From Mixophyes australis (taxonomy: Eukaryota > Chordata > Amphibia > Anura > Limnodynastidae), in the NCBI GenBank assembly GCA_036250195.1, contig JAVHZZ010000001.1:374586707-374650706 (forward strand): a stretch of DNA of 64,000 bases, written 5' to 3'. Position 1 is the first letter of the stretch; each line of letters begins with the position of its first letter. Both the position numbers and the translations under genes were made by a program. This document shows, piece after piece, positions 29,949-42,228 of this stretch. The notes under the pieces are model-generated. The model had not been told where the DNA came from. It worked only from the letters and a program-made list of their open reading frames with translations, and did not search any database.

Positions 29949-30529
29949 CAGGGTTCCCAACTGTGAAATGAAAAACAAACAACTGCTAAGTGAAAAACAA
30001 GCCCAAACAATCCTAAAAAGAGCCCAAAAAAGCAAAAAATGAATTTTTTTTTTATTTATGATACAACTATCAAGATAATATTAATAGTAATGGGATCTGC
30101 AGCAGTTTCTGCAGTTATAGTAACTAAAGATGAAGACTCAGGAGTTATAGCTGCACTTTAGGGGGTTTGTTCTCTCTGTACACTACAATATATCCCTAGC
30201 TTTATACTATAATTATACACATCATGTTCTGTCTGGTCACATATATACTCTCCATATCTACTACATACAACACAGACAGGCTCCCCCAAGAGGAGCCAAC
30301 GCTGAAGTTTACCTACCAACACTTGAGGTCACGCCCACATAAGAGACCAGCAGCGTCCTTACACTGACTAAAGCGTTATTATACACAAGGCAATAAAGTT
30401 TTTGAAAAAAATAAATAAAAAAATATTGTGAAGCCCAAAAACCCGCAAACCACGACCACCAGAAAAACCCCGCAACTCTGAAAAAAACAAGCCCAATTCC
30501 GCTTGTTATAAGCGGAATTGGCAGCTATG
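29949..30529. mobile_element. 581-bp non-autonomous hAT-like element
   Basis: CTCCCGGT flanks both sides exactly (29941-29948 and 30530-30537). The ends are CAGGGTTCCCAACTG and the complement of CATAGCTGCCAATTCC, weakly matched inverted termini. The inside is A-rich and non-coding. Confidence 0.85.
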
Positions 30530-30556
30530 CTCCCGGTTACTGTCTACTTCTTTAGT

Positions 30557-30739
30557 TAAGTGGAGGGGGCGGAGCTTAGGACACAATTTGAGAGTCATTG
30601 TGGCCCCGCCTCCTGCTGTAATAGGCTTAGAAATGTGATGTCAGTCTAGGGGGTAGGGCCACGATGATGCAACTTGCCTCCTCCTGCCCCCACACGCTCA
30701 CCTCCCTTCGATCTCCTGCATTGCCGAAGTTGGCAAGTA
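30557..30739. mobile_element. partial copy related to the 31381 element
   Basis: GC-rich DNA ending GAAGTTGGCAAGTATG, which is close to the complement of the CATACTTGCCAACTTTC end at 31381. The other end is not visible. Confidence 0.4.
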
Positions 30740-31380
30740 TGAGCTACACTCTGAGGTAATTTCTCAGTCATATCTGTCCCATTTCATTCATATTCCCTCA
30801 GTTATGATGTACTGTACTTTGGCCCTATGTCCTGGGTCCCTCTCACCACACAGGATCACCTCAGCTCATGCCAGCCTTATGTTGCTAAGCAACTGTTGTT
30901 GGTGTGTCTACTCTGGGTCCTAGTGCTGGGACCACACATTCAGTTACTAGGAGGTGTGAAGAACAATGATATAGGGGGCGTTACATAAATATATTATTTA
31001 TATTACATTATATATGTTGGCTCATTTTTGTGATATTATTAATACTATATTTTTTATTTATACATTTTGGGGGAATCTACAGAGCGTATGAGAATTCATA
31101 ACAGCTACTTTTTTCCTCTTTTTGTTAAGTTTAACCTGCTTCTCTGCTATGGACTTTTGATCAGTTTCAATGACATTATTCTTTGTATGTTTCTTTGTGA
31201 CATCCAGTGATTGTGCACCACCCACTTGTCATCTTTGCTTTCTAATTTAGGAATAAAAACTTTCCTCATGAGAAGCCTGATAAGTCTCTTGTCACATCTC
31301 CCGAGGGTTCCTACTGGTAAGCAGGCCTGGTCCTTACTAGGGATAACTTTATCAGCTCTACTATGAAAGTCAACATCTGT

Positions 31381-31718
31381 CATACTTGCCAACTTTCCTG
31401 GAATGTCCGGGAGACTCCCGCATTTTGCGAGAGTCTCCTGGACTCTCGGGCGAGTGTGGCAATCTCCCGAATTCTGCCCACTTCACTAGGAAGTGCCCAC
31501 TTCACCTTCCTAGTGAAGTGGGCAGAATTAGGTCCCAAATGCCGGGATTCCCGGTGAATCGCGGCGTTTGGCCCCACCCCCGCTGTCAAATGACGCGTTT
31601 GCGTCATTACGTCACAGGGGGCGGGTCCAAAAATGATGCTATTTTTGCACCCCGCCCCCTCACGCACACCTTCAACGGCAGACTCCCGGAAGAGAGCTGA
31701 AGAAAGTTGACAGGTATG
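31381..31718. mobile_element. 338-bp non-autonomous hAT-like element with an internal palindrome
   Basis: ACATCTGT flanks both sides exactly (31373-31380 and 31719-31726). The ends are CATACTTGCCAACTTTC and the complement of CATACCTGTCAACTTTC. Inside, 31470-31493 and 31506-31529 are perfect 24-base inverted arms around a 12-base loop. Short frames on both strands follow from this symmetry and are not genes. Confidence 0.92.
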
Positions 31719-31726
31719 ACATCTGT

Positions 31727-33509
31727 GCTAAGATGTTTTCAGATGTTGTTTCAGTCACTGCTGGATCCAATTTGCATATTTGTCAATTTTTTTTATTTTT
31801 ATATATGTCTTCATTTATGATGGGGATAGCTTTAGCTTCATTTATTTTTATAAAGAACAAGTGACATCACTATATGACCAATATTGATAAGGCACTCTGA
31901 TAAACTGCATTCTCATGTCTATTCGTTCAGCCAGCAAAATGTTTGCCTTAAGTGAGCATAGGCAAATGGTGTGCTTTAAGATATGCTGTGTCTATTTTTG
32001 TCACTTAACTCATAGAAACCTTTTCATTTAGTAGCTAGATTCTGTAGTAACCTTGTGGATATTTTCTCCGAGCAAATGCTGCAATTAAGGTGATTAAACA
32101 TTGCAAAGCAAAAACTATGAAAATTGTAGACCATCGTGCAGTAACATAGTCATGAGGTTACTAGAGATTCATGATGGAATGTAAAGTATTAATTACCACA
32201 GACTTGTTGCAGGATTATCACACAACACAAGGAACTTGTTAATGTCCAGTGTTAAATTAATCATTAACTCAAATGTTGAGGGCTCACATTAATCTTAATT
32301 AATGTGGGTTATGATCCAGTTTAAATACAAAAATATAGCATTTTACTAATCTAGTAATATTAGAATATAACATTTACAATATTGCCTGTATCTAAAATTA
32401 GTGAACTTAAAGGTCGGGAATAATTAAAATAATATTAGTTCCACCGGAGTTCTTGATTTTTTTCTTTAGTGGAAAGATAAACATGCTTGAGTTAACAAGT
32501 TGACATTCAGGCTACATTAGGTACCAGTGACTGCTTGCATAACAAACCTGTCAATAATTAACCAGATAGACTAGAAGAAATGTCTCAGTGAATCAATTAG
32601 TAACTTATTATGCCACGGGTACAGTTTCATTCACTCTCTCTTTGCTGGCACAGAAACAGTCATACGCTGATACTATTGTATAACCAATATATGTACTAAT
32701 ATAAACTAATATGAATAGTTTAAAAGGGACAATGGCAGGGTGATGACTTAACACACGAGAGTAATGGGTTAAACAAGGCAAATATTTGGGTTTAACCCCA
32801 CCCATTACTCTTCAAAATGTTCCATTCTCCTTCAAAAGGCTCAGTTGGTCACTTATTTAGAGGCTAACACTGTAGATATATCACAGCTTGCAGGCCTCCT
32901 CTCCCTCTCCATACTGCCTTCTCGTGTTGTGCCTCTTTGCTGCACGTTGGCCTGATCAACAAGCCTAAATAAAATCATAATAATCATCACTGGAATTCCC
33001 ACCCAGCTACAAGAAGAAGTTACTAGTGTTACACATTACTTTGATTTCTCCATCCACTTCTGTTCTTCTTATGTAGAAAGCCCTGACTCATGAGCTTTAG
33101 GTCCCATATTTACTGGGCTTGTGCTTGGGGGAGAGCTATGCTCGGATAATGAGGAAAGGTTGTCCTTGATTACTTCTGTTATATAATAATATATTGTGAA
33201 CATTGCTGCGGTCATTGACTGAACAAATGAGATTTTCATAACCAAATTGGTCAGCAGCTATGCACTTAGATATCCGATTTAGACATACTGATATCAAGAT
33301 CTTGATCCAATGCTTCCCACATACCAGTGATGGCTTTACTTATCAAAACCTAACCTGTGATAATCCTTACCTTTGAAATTTGATAATTAACTTGTGAAAA
33401 TAATTACCTTGAAAATGGTAGCTGCAGTGCTAGATTAAATAAAAACATTTCTGGACCAGGGGAGGCCCGGGTAGACTATGTGGCGGCGATGTGAGCAACT
33501 GCAAAAATC
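31727..33509. other. no recognisable gene or element
   Basis: AT-rich DNA; I found no protein-like frame, RNA gene or clear mobile element. Confidence 0.55.
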
Positions 33510-34074
33510 ATCTCTTTTTGACAGACTGTGCCTCCATCTTGATGCCTACACAAAATGTAGCATGTTTACTTTAGAACAGAGGATTCTAAGAGGAGATATG
33601 ATTACTATGTACAAATACATTAAGCGTCACTACAAAGAACTTTCATGGGAACTTTTTACCCCAAGGACTGTACCCAGGACATGTGGTTAGAGGAGAGGAA
33701 GTTTCACAACCTGCAAAGGATGGAGTTCTTTACAGTAAGATCAGTCAAGATATGGAATTCACTGCCAGGGAAGGTTGTGATGGCAGATTCAATTTAAATG
33801 TTTAAGATAAGGGTTAGATACATTTTTATCAGAAAAGGGAATCCAGGGTTACAACCGTTAATTAAAATGAAGGATAGTAGTGGATCCAGGGAGAAATAGG
33901 ACTGAAATATTCAGTCAGGAGCGATTTTACCTGATTAAAGCAGATTGGCAGTGGCTTCATCTGGATCAATTTCAAATAGAAGAGAGGGATCGCAGGAGAT
34001 CCAAAATAGGTTGAACTTGATGGACTGACATCTTTTTTTTCAACTTCATCAACTATGTTACTATGTTACTATGT
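33510..34074 (+). mobile_element. 3' end of a CR1-like LINE
   Basis: The + strand encodes the tail of a LINE ORF2: LRGDMITMYKYIK, then in a shifted frame an RKFHNLQRMEFFTVRSVK-like stretch and a WNSLPGKVV segment, the arrangement seen at the C-terminus of CR1-type proteins. A non-coding tail follows and ends in repeats of TTACTATG (about 34050-34074), comparable with the 8-base tails of CR1. It is 5'-truncated and has a stop after CG at 33690. Confidence 0.75.
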
Positions 34075-35500
34075 ATTAGGGCTGAGGGGTATTCAACTGC
34101 TATTCAGCATGAGTCCTCATGCACCACCCGGTGGATTATGGTATCATGGGGCTTTAAATTATTGCTAGGACTTGTGACCAAATAGCTGAGGCAATTATGG
34201 AGCAGTTTTTCACTATTCTGCTAAAGGAGCTTGTGCGCTGGATAAACTTGCACTGCTCGGATATCTTGTTGACTGCTATGGATGCAGCTGCTACTTTCAT
34301 GGTGCCAGGCACACCAGGATTTTCGTGCTCGGATCTTTTGTAGTCTTGTCACTGAAACCCTACAGGAGACATGATGGCATTAGAGTTCAAGTTTTAAGAC
34401 TCCAGATTCCAGCATCATGTCTAAGCTGCATTTTTTTAGCGAAGACACTTGGAATATTTTTTTTACTGCGGTACCCAAAGTGTCTGCATGCTCTACCAGC
34501 TGGTGCTTGCAGTAGACCAGACTGTTCTTGGCAGCCCAGGCTTGCTGGGACCTGTAGTTCAGCAATGTAAAATAGCATTTCATTCATTTTTTTCTTCTTC
34601 TTTTAACCATTTATTGCCACACACCGCCAAGGTGTGTGTGGGAAGAGCCCTAATGCTGTCAGAACACGACTGGGTACTCCTAGGGAAAGGGACAAAATTG
34701 TTTTGCAGACCCCAACTCCCTAGGGAATCCAGCCCTGTGCTGCCCATCCTGGGGCTGGTTGGCATTATGGCAGGGGGACCCCTGCTGCGGGTTCACCGGC
34801 TATGGTGCCACCAGCACCAGCTGGCTAAGCCTAGGGCTGGTTGGAGCAAAATAGGAGGGGCACACTGGCTTGCCCCCCAACATTCCTCCAGCCTGCACTA
34901 GGGGAGGGACTAGGGGGGGGGACTATGCAAGCTTTTATTTTATTTTTATCACTGTTTAGTGCAGGCGGCCGCTGGACAATTAAAAAAACATTGTCAGTTT
35001 AATGTCGGCATCGTGACTGTCAACAGTTTCACTGTTGTCAATCACAATGTCTGTATTTTACCTGTATCTGTGAAATTTACATACTAGCATATATCCTGTT
35101 GACTTTTGCATTTTCAAGTGTCTATTTCTACTTATGAAAATATGACTACCACCGTGTAGGGCACTACATATAAAATGCATATAGCTCTCTACCCTTTGCT
35201 TTGCCCCATTGTTGCAACACAGTCTCCTCATGATCTATCTGTTAGTTGTATCTTCCCCTGTTAGAACAGAGTACAATAAAGCAGACTAAAGATTTTTTCA
35301 TTGCAATTCCTACTCTGCTACTGGACATTAACAATATTTTCTTATTTGCAGTGGTTTGAAATGCATACACCTTTGTTTGTCCCAATCAGCACTGCTTTAC
35401 ATCCTTGTTTCCCTGACAGTCCAATTTGTCATTGAAATCTGAAATTGGTAATTCTTACTTTCCTAGATCTACTGATGCACAGAGAGTAAAATTACAAATA
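34075..35500. other. no recognisable gene; unassigned DNA
   Basis: A C/G-richer part at 34600-34920 has frames of 60-150 codons on both strands, without recognisable domains. I do not call a gene. Confidence 0.5.
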
Positions 35501-35508
35501 GGAAAATA

Positions 35509-35673
35509 CAGGGCCGTAACTAGGGCTGTGCGACAGGGGCGACCGCCCAGGGCACAACGCTGAAGGGGGGCGCAATTTAGGAATTTTTTAGGTACATTTG
35601 GTTAAAATTGAGGGCTAGGGGGCGGCATTTGCCTTTCTCGCCCCAGACGCTAGAATTCTAAGTTACGGCTTTG
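35509..35673. mobile_element. 165-bp hAT-like MITE
   Basis: The ends are CAGGGCCGTAACTAG and the complement of CAAAGCCGTAACTTAG. The flanks are GGAAAATA (35501-35508) and AGAAAATA (35674-35681), an 8-bp duplication with one change. Confidence 0.82.
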
Positions 35674-35924
35674 AGAAAATATCCCTGGTCACCTGACATA
35701 AAATAAGGGATTGATGGAACTTCATGTAACGTGAGTTTCTTTTTCAGTCATAGTCAAGATCCAACAGGAACATTAATTCGGCAAGGGTTGGTGATACATC
35801 ATTGGATACATTGTGTTATGTCAAAGTTTGGCATGCATACGCTTACGCAATTGGCACCAACACAACTTCTATCAGAACACTCTGGTTTCCAAAGCCAAAG
35901 GTGAACAATGTATACACTTTACAG

Positions 35925-36810
35925 TAGAGATGTTCACTGACCCCCCCGTGTTTTGGTTTTGGTTTTGGATCTGGATTAACTTTGTGTTTTAGTTTTGGTT
36001 TTGGCAAAAACCGCCCTTGTGTGTTTTGGTTTTGGTTCCCGTTTTTTTTCTAAAATCCCTATATTTTTTTTGCTGAAATCACACATTTTTGCTTTTTCCC
36101 CCACATTATTATTAACCTCAATAACACTAATTTCAAGTCATTTGTAGTCAATTTAGACCACCTCACAGGTCAAAATAATATTTTCATAAACTTTCAAACA
36201 AAGACTGCAGCGACCTGGCTGGATGCTAAGCGACAGAGCAATGACTCAAACACATGGCAGTTCCTAGCACATCTAATAAACATTGCCACACAGCTGTGTG
36301 AGTAAAGAAAAGTGGTGCAATTAGCAATGGAGCAATGGAGCTCTCCTCTTTGTGTTTTACCTATATAACACAGTACAATGTGACTGCAGATTTAGAAGAC
36401 CAAGCCTGCAAGACCTATTATTTGTATTTCAGCAATGACAATTAGCAATGGAGCAATGGAGCTTTCCTGAATGTCACTGGAGACTTTGAAGAACACTGCT
36501 ACCCCTACTCTTTCTTTTCTACCTATGATGCTGCCCAACTGCACTAGAGACTGGCAAGAACTGTGCCACCCCTTCTGTGTCCCTCTGTGAAATGGCGCTG
36601 GATCGCCATGGAGGGCAGTACTTATAGAATCCAAAACTCGCTAGGTTCGACGACGTATCGATGATGTTTTCGCCCATTTTCAATTCCCAGCTAACACGAA
36701 AGTACAGTGCCGAGCCGGCTCGGTACTTTTGTGTGCCCTCGGAATTGGAACTCGGACCTGCTATGTTCGGGTGTATTCGGTTCTCGGGGAACCGTCCCTG
36801 AGCATTTCTA
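35925..36810 (-). mobile_element. 886-bp internally deleted derivative of the 22115 hAT family
   Basis: CTTTACAG flanks both sides exactly (35917-35924 and 36811-36818). It begins TAGAGATGTTCACT and ends GAGCATTTCTA. It keeps both end regions of the 22115-26366 element in opposite orientation (for example CAGCAATGACAATTAGCAAT and AAATGGCGCTGGATCGCC) but has lost the whole transposase, so it would need enzyme from a full copy. Confidence 0.92.
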
Positions 36811-36818
36811 CTTTACAG

Positions 36819-38574
36819 TTGTAAAAAGCAATGACATCACAAAGATATAGTTACAGTTTTAAGGTCCACATTCATAGGTTGATGGGTCATCAACAACTTG
36901 ACATGCCATTGGTGGATTCCTCTGGTCATTGTTCCTTGAAGTGGCCAAGTGTCCTTCCTCAGTCTCCCGACCTCTACACCTATATTAACCAGTTCTTTTA
37001 TGATGTCTCTGAACTTGCGATTTGGTGTAGAAAAGTGATATTATTTATAACTAGTGTTCGCAATATGCAAACGCTACATAAATAATACAAGAAACGTTCT
37101 CATGCAATTACAAACAGGATGATCCCAAACTCCATATCATTTAAATGTTGGAAACATTAATTGGCCTCTTTACCACTTTATATTTTATATTAAAAAATAG
37201 AAAGTACATTAAACATATTTAAATGTTGCCACGATAATAATTACATTGCCTATTAATTGCATCGCAACTGATTGTAGTGTACACAAATTATTGATGACCA
37301 CCTTCATCCAATTATTGAACGTCAGTAATTGGATATTAACAAATGAACATTTTATGTACTGGTCCAACATTTACATAACCCTACAACAATCCTACAACAA
37401 ATCCATTAACATAGGACAGTCCCATTTTTTACAGCAGGGACACAAGAGTGTGCAAAGCGGACCCAGAGCATGGTTGGGGAAATTAGAAGAGTAGTAAAAC
37501 TTAATGGGATGAGTAGCCCAGTGTGATATTTTTTATTTCTTTTTGAGGAGTGTTGGCCGGTGCGTCCAGTGGATATAAAATGTCTATACACCCTTCTTGA
37601 AGTGTATTGTAGTTTGTTTGTTTTTTCACTTATTTTCCTAAAATGTGTCTGACATGCTTTTTCTTGATTCAGACTTTACATCACAAAACTGTGCAATTTC
37701 AATAAGGCTGTCTACACTTATTATATCTACTATATTTAGGTGTACTCTGAGGACCTTTGATCTTAAAATGGAGCTATAGAAATTGTCTCTCTATACCGAT
37801 ATATGTTTCACATTTGCTACAACAAAAGGCAGTTAAAAATTAAACCTATGGGTATATTTTTCATCAGACAAAAATGGCCTATGGCTGGAGAAAACAAATG
37901 TTTTTGTTGACTGTACTCCTTATACCACTTCTGCGATGCCAACCATCCGCCCCATTACACAGTAATAGCATGACTATTAGCTGTATTGAAAAATGACACA
38001 ATGGCACAATGGAAGTATTAATAATAATCAATGCATTTATTTAAATCAAATGTTAATGTGTTGTTGCTGAAAACACAGCATTGACAGCAATATATGCAAT
38101 AAATAGAAATTTAAGGTTCACTATGAGCTTTTAAGCTCCATCTGTAATTCCAAAATGATCATGTGACTTTTCCAACCTATCAGTGTCTTGTTGACTCCCT
38201 GTAGCTTAATATTCCATTCACACGATGGGAGTGGTCAGATGATTAGGTAAATATCCTGTCCACTTCTGACCAACAATTATTAAATTAATCTTTCTGTCAC
38301 CTACCTGCTGGGCTGAGTCTTTTCTGACATGTCTTGAATGGTATAGTGTAGGATTATCCTGCAGCTGCAAAGCCATCGGCCTCTCTTTCATCCAATATTG
38401 GTTCCAAGCGCAGTGCTCTCTCTTTAAACTAACAGCTTAAAACATTAACTACATTTATTTTCTACTCTGAACATAATTTATTTTTATTGATATGAATATG
38501 TTTATAGATTTTTTTTGTGCTTGAATTTAATACCGTCCTTCAAACTGATAAATAAATTCTGTTTGTACATTAGT

Positions 38575-38576
<2 letters not shown>
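36819..38576. other. no recognisable gene or element
   Basis: AT-rich DNA with only short frames of no visible merit. Confidence 0.55.

Positions 38577-38578
<2 letters not shown>

Positions 38579-38614
<36 letters not shown>
38579..38614. repeat. (TA)n microsatellite
   Basis: About 17 TA units beside the repeat-built element that follows. Confidence 0.95.
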
Positions 38615-38619
<5 letters not shown>

Positions 38620-39287
38620 GAAGTTTGTTGGCGAATATATTCGATACTCCTGCACCGATCGGGATGAAACGTGAGCTGGTCCAGTTGGATTCTGGACAGG
38701 TTTTAGTGGGTTAGGGTCCCGGCTGGACCTCCTGTTGGTGTACGCTGGGCAGGAATTTGACCCAGGAAACCTGTTCTGAGCTTCCACTGGATGGAATTTG
38801 GATGAAAACTTCACAGACTGATAACATTGGATCCCAGAAGACATACTAGAGGGTTGAGGTCCCAGTCGGACCTCTCGTTGGTGTACTTTGGCCAAAATGT
38901 TGACCTGGGGAGTCTGTACTGGGCCTTCCACTAGATGGATTTGAATAACATCTTATATATTAAACTCATTGGTCTGTTTGTTTGTTTGTCTGTCCATTTA
39001 TGAATTCGGACACCCCTGCACCGATTAGGATGAAAACAATGTGAGGTGGTCCAGTTGGATCCTGGCCAGGTTCTAGGGGGGTTAGAGTCCCAGTTGGACC
39101 TCGTGTTGGTGTATGCAGGGCAGAACTTTGACATGGATAGCCTGTTCTGAGCCTTCTACTGGATGGATTTGGTTTCTTTGTCTGTCCGGTTACACATTCA
39201 CACACACTGCACCGATTGTTGACAGTTACATCCAACTCATTAATAACTTTATAACTTGAAGATTTAAATGCCGGGTACTTCATCTAG
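38615..39287 (+). mobile_element. possible non-autonomous Helitron-like element
   Basis: It contains CCTGCACCGAT plus GGATGAAA twice (near 38650 and 39017) and a third weaker CACTGCACCGATTG (near 39204), a GTTTGTTTGTTTGTCTGTCC run, and three copies of a block with GTTGGTGTA and a CCACTGGATGG-like end (about 38708, 38852 and 39078). It finishes GCCGGGTACTTCATCTAG before T, like the CTAG end of Helitrons. No terminal inverted repeats or target duplication were found. The 5' limit is uncertain. It has no convincing gene. Confidence 0.4.
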
Positions 39288-39289
39288 TA

Positions 39290-41370
39290 AATCATAAAGC
39301 GCAAAGGAATACTAATACTATTACAAAATCAAAATTACACCATCATCTGTAACTGCATATAATTGATATAGCCAAACTTATTTAGTTAAGTGTCAAATCT
39401 GATGGAAAACTACAGCTGATGCTATGGCAACATTTATATTGTAGTCTCTATTGTTAGCATTATAACAAAATAAAAATAGGTTTTTTTTGGACAAACAATT
39501 TGCAGTGTGTATTATGTTAGACTACCATACTTATTAAAGGATCTACTAACCTACGGGCTGGTACTAACAGGAAGTTAAGTCAGAATTTAATTTGTGGTAG
39601 CACAATACTAGGGGCGACAGGGACAACAATCTCCTGTCTCTTCGCACCCCATTACCAGGTTGCAGTCCCAATTCCCTCATACAATGACTACAGGAGGAAG
39701 CACAAGGTGACATATCTGTGAGCCCTTCCTCTTATATGGTAGGTTCAGTGGCTGACAATGTGAATGGAGATTTTGACCCTGCAGTTGATTCTGTTCGGTC
39801 TGATCCGGCAATTACTCTATGAGGAAAGAATAACTATTGGTTACCAATAAATGATAGGGATCTGCTGATACTACAGAGGGTAACAAAGTAGAGAGTGGTG
39901 TGAATTTGAGGAAATGTCTCAGTTGCACAGTGGACTGTAACATTCCTGATCCACTTAACAAGAGGAAACTTAAAACCATTGATAGTCACATTTTCAACAT
40001 ATTAATACCTGGAAAATTCTTAAGAGGGTGAAATATAATGTGTTTTTTGGGAGAAATTATTCAAATGAGAGCCAGTGATGAAATAACTCTGCATATTTCA
40101 AAATTGAAATATTGACTGAGTAATATATAATATAAAAACTATTAATATGAACCTTTCCCTTTACATATGCTTCCATATTATTAACCAAATTACATTGTCT
40201 AGGAAATTATTGTGTTTAGCTTTGCAAAGTACAAATGCAATAGAATATGAAACATTCACACATCTCACATTTTCATAACCATGTGACAGGACTGGTTCTG
40301 TCTCTTAGCAGGGTTTACAAATGGGAACATGCATACAAAGTCCAGGAGATAGATATGTGCCTTATCAGGAACACGCAGAGCTTTTACAATCAGTTTCCTC
40401 CAGATAAGACTTTACCATGGCAATCTTCGGAAGTGAGCCCACAGTGCTGCCCGATAAGTGTACATAAGAAAGGAAATAATCAATTTAGGGCTGTTACTGA
40501 ATAAGCTCTTATCACGCTCATTTCCTCACTATTGCTTCAAAAGCTAAATATTGCATGTTCAAAGTTAACTACAAAGGACCAGCAAAAGATTCTTTGGTAT
40601 TGTAAAACTGATTCTGAATAAGAAGAAAGATTGATATGTTCATTTACATTATCTTATTTGAAATAACATGTAATACAATAGATATGCCATGTATTGATGC
40701 TATGATAGTCTGAACCTTATATTCAGATTTAGTTTTGTCAGTGTGCCATCCATCCTTCTGTATTACAATTTCATGGAAGCACCCTTAGTACAATTACAAA
40801 TATGAGACAGTTGTTTAATAAGTCTTTATTAACTTTGATCACCAAGATTTTGGCACTAAAATAGAATCTTTATTATCTGTGTTCTGATCAATCATGCACA
40901 TAATCACACACTACGTTTGTGCAAAAATAACCTTTTCCCAAAAATTAAAAAATAATTTTAATGTGTTGTGCAGGATAATGAACTGTACTTTTTATGCTTC
41001 CTTGACTTAATTTTTTTTAAGATAGCAGAGGGCAGGAATTGCCCGAGGGAATAAAAGCACCCAGGTTATAGGATGCGGCAAGGTTTAATATCATAAGGTT
41101 TTTTAGTTATGATTTAACAGCCAATCAGTAAGGAGGTCTGGGGCTAGCCTGAGCTTGGGAAGGCTTGTAAGGATGAGATAAATTTAGTTTCATTCTCTTG
41201 CCACTGGAAAATTCTAGTAGGTGCATGTATATCAAAATTTGCTATATCTGTTTTTCATTTTAAAGAAATTACCCTTTCCCAAATACACCCTCTCACTCAG
41301 CGTAACCCCACCTTGCTACCTTGCTAACATTATCCAACTCTATCGCTCAAGGAACTTTGGATGAAATAAT
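39290..41370. other. no recognisable gene or element
   Basis: AT-rich DNA; an 85-codon frame at 40247-40504 has no recognisable features. Confidence 0.55.
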
Positions 41371-41429
41371 CAAGGAACTATGGATGGAATAATCAGGTGG
41401 CAGTAAAGTGCCAGAAATGTAAATGTGAT
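41371..41429 (+). repeat. left ~59-bp direct repeat around a composite insert
   Basis: CAAGGAACTATGGATGG and the following AATAATCAGGTGGCAGTAAA and GCCAGAAATGTAAATGTGA recur with changes at 43544-43602. A partial third copy lies just upstream at 41346-41370. Confidence 0.8.
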
Positions 41430-41907
41430 ATATCTTAGCAGATCTGAGTACCGAGCCGAGCCATCTTGGTACTTGCATGCGCCCTCGGAATTGAAAAGGA
41501 GACAAAACATCATCATTATGTCGTCAGATCTCACGAGTTTTGTATTCTATAAGTGCCCCCCTCCACGGCGATCCATCGCCATTTCATAGTGGGACACAGA
41601 AGAGGTAGCACAGTTCTTGCCAGTCTGTAGAGCAGTTGGACAGCGTCATAGGTAGAATAGAAAGAGGAGGGGAGGGGGGGAGGGGGGTAGCAGTGTTCTT
41701 CAAAGTCTACAGTGAAATTCAGGAGAGTTCCATTGATCCATTGCTAATTGTCATTGCTGAAATAGAAAAAAGCAATAGGTCTGGCAGGCCTGGTCTTCTA
41801 AATCTGCAGTCCCATAATGTACAGTGTTAAATAGGTAACACACAAAGAGGAGAGCTCCATTGTTCCAGTGATAATTGTCATTGCTGAAATACAAACACTA
41901 GGGCTGG

Positions 41908-42182
41908 CAGGGGCGGATCTAGATAATTGGTGTACCGAGGGCGATTTAGGGGGGGCGATTTAGGCCCCGCCCCCTTTCTACCTTCTGATGCTGCCGGCGG
42001 CTGCACACTACGTGCAGGTCCGTTCTGCAGTGACAGTGTGCTGCCCGAATGCTCTGATTGTGTTTAAAACACAATCAGAGCAGCCAGGCAGCACACTGTC
42101 ACTGCAGAACGGACCTGCACATAGTGTGCAGCCGTCGGCAGCAAGCCCCTGCTAGGGGGGGCGATCGCCCCCCCCCCCCCCC
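41908..42182. mobile_element. foldback hAT-like MITE inside the hAT fragment, right end irregular
   Basis: It begins CAGGGGCGGATCTAG and has the long inverted arms around TGTTTAAAACA seen at 29335-29627. The right end stops in a long C run rather than in the expected CTGCCACTG. The host DNA on either side repeats for about 18 bases (A.ACTAGGGCTGGCAG), longer than an 8-bp duplication. Either the right end was lost or the C run is poorly assembled. Confidence 0.75.
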
Positions 42183-42228
42183 CAAATACTAGGGCTGGCA
42201 GCCTTGGTCTTCTGAATTTGCAGTCAAA

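Noticed and set aside
34325..34901. Overlapping frames of 81 and 150 codons
   Set aside because: No domain, no splice context, and equally long frames on the other strand.
38527..39283. Minus-strand frames of 67-134 codons
   Set aside because: They come from the repeated blocks of the possible Helitron-like element.
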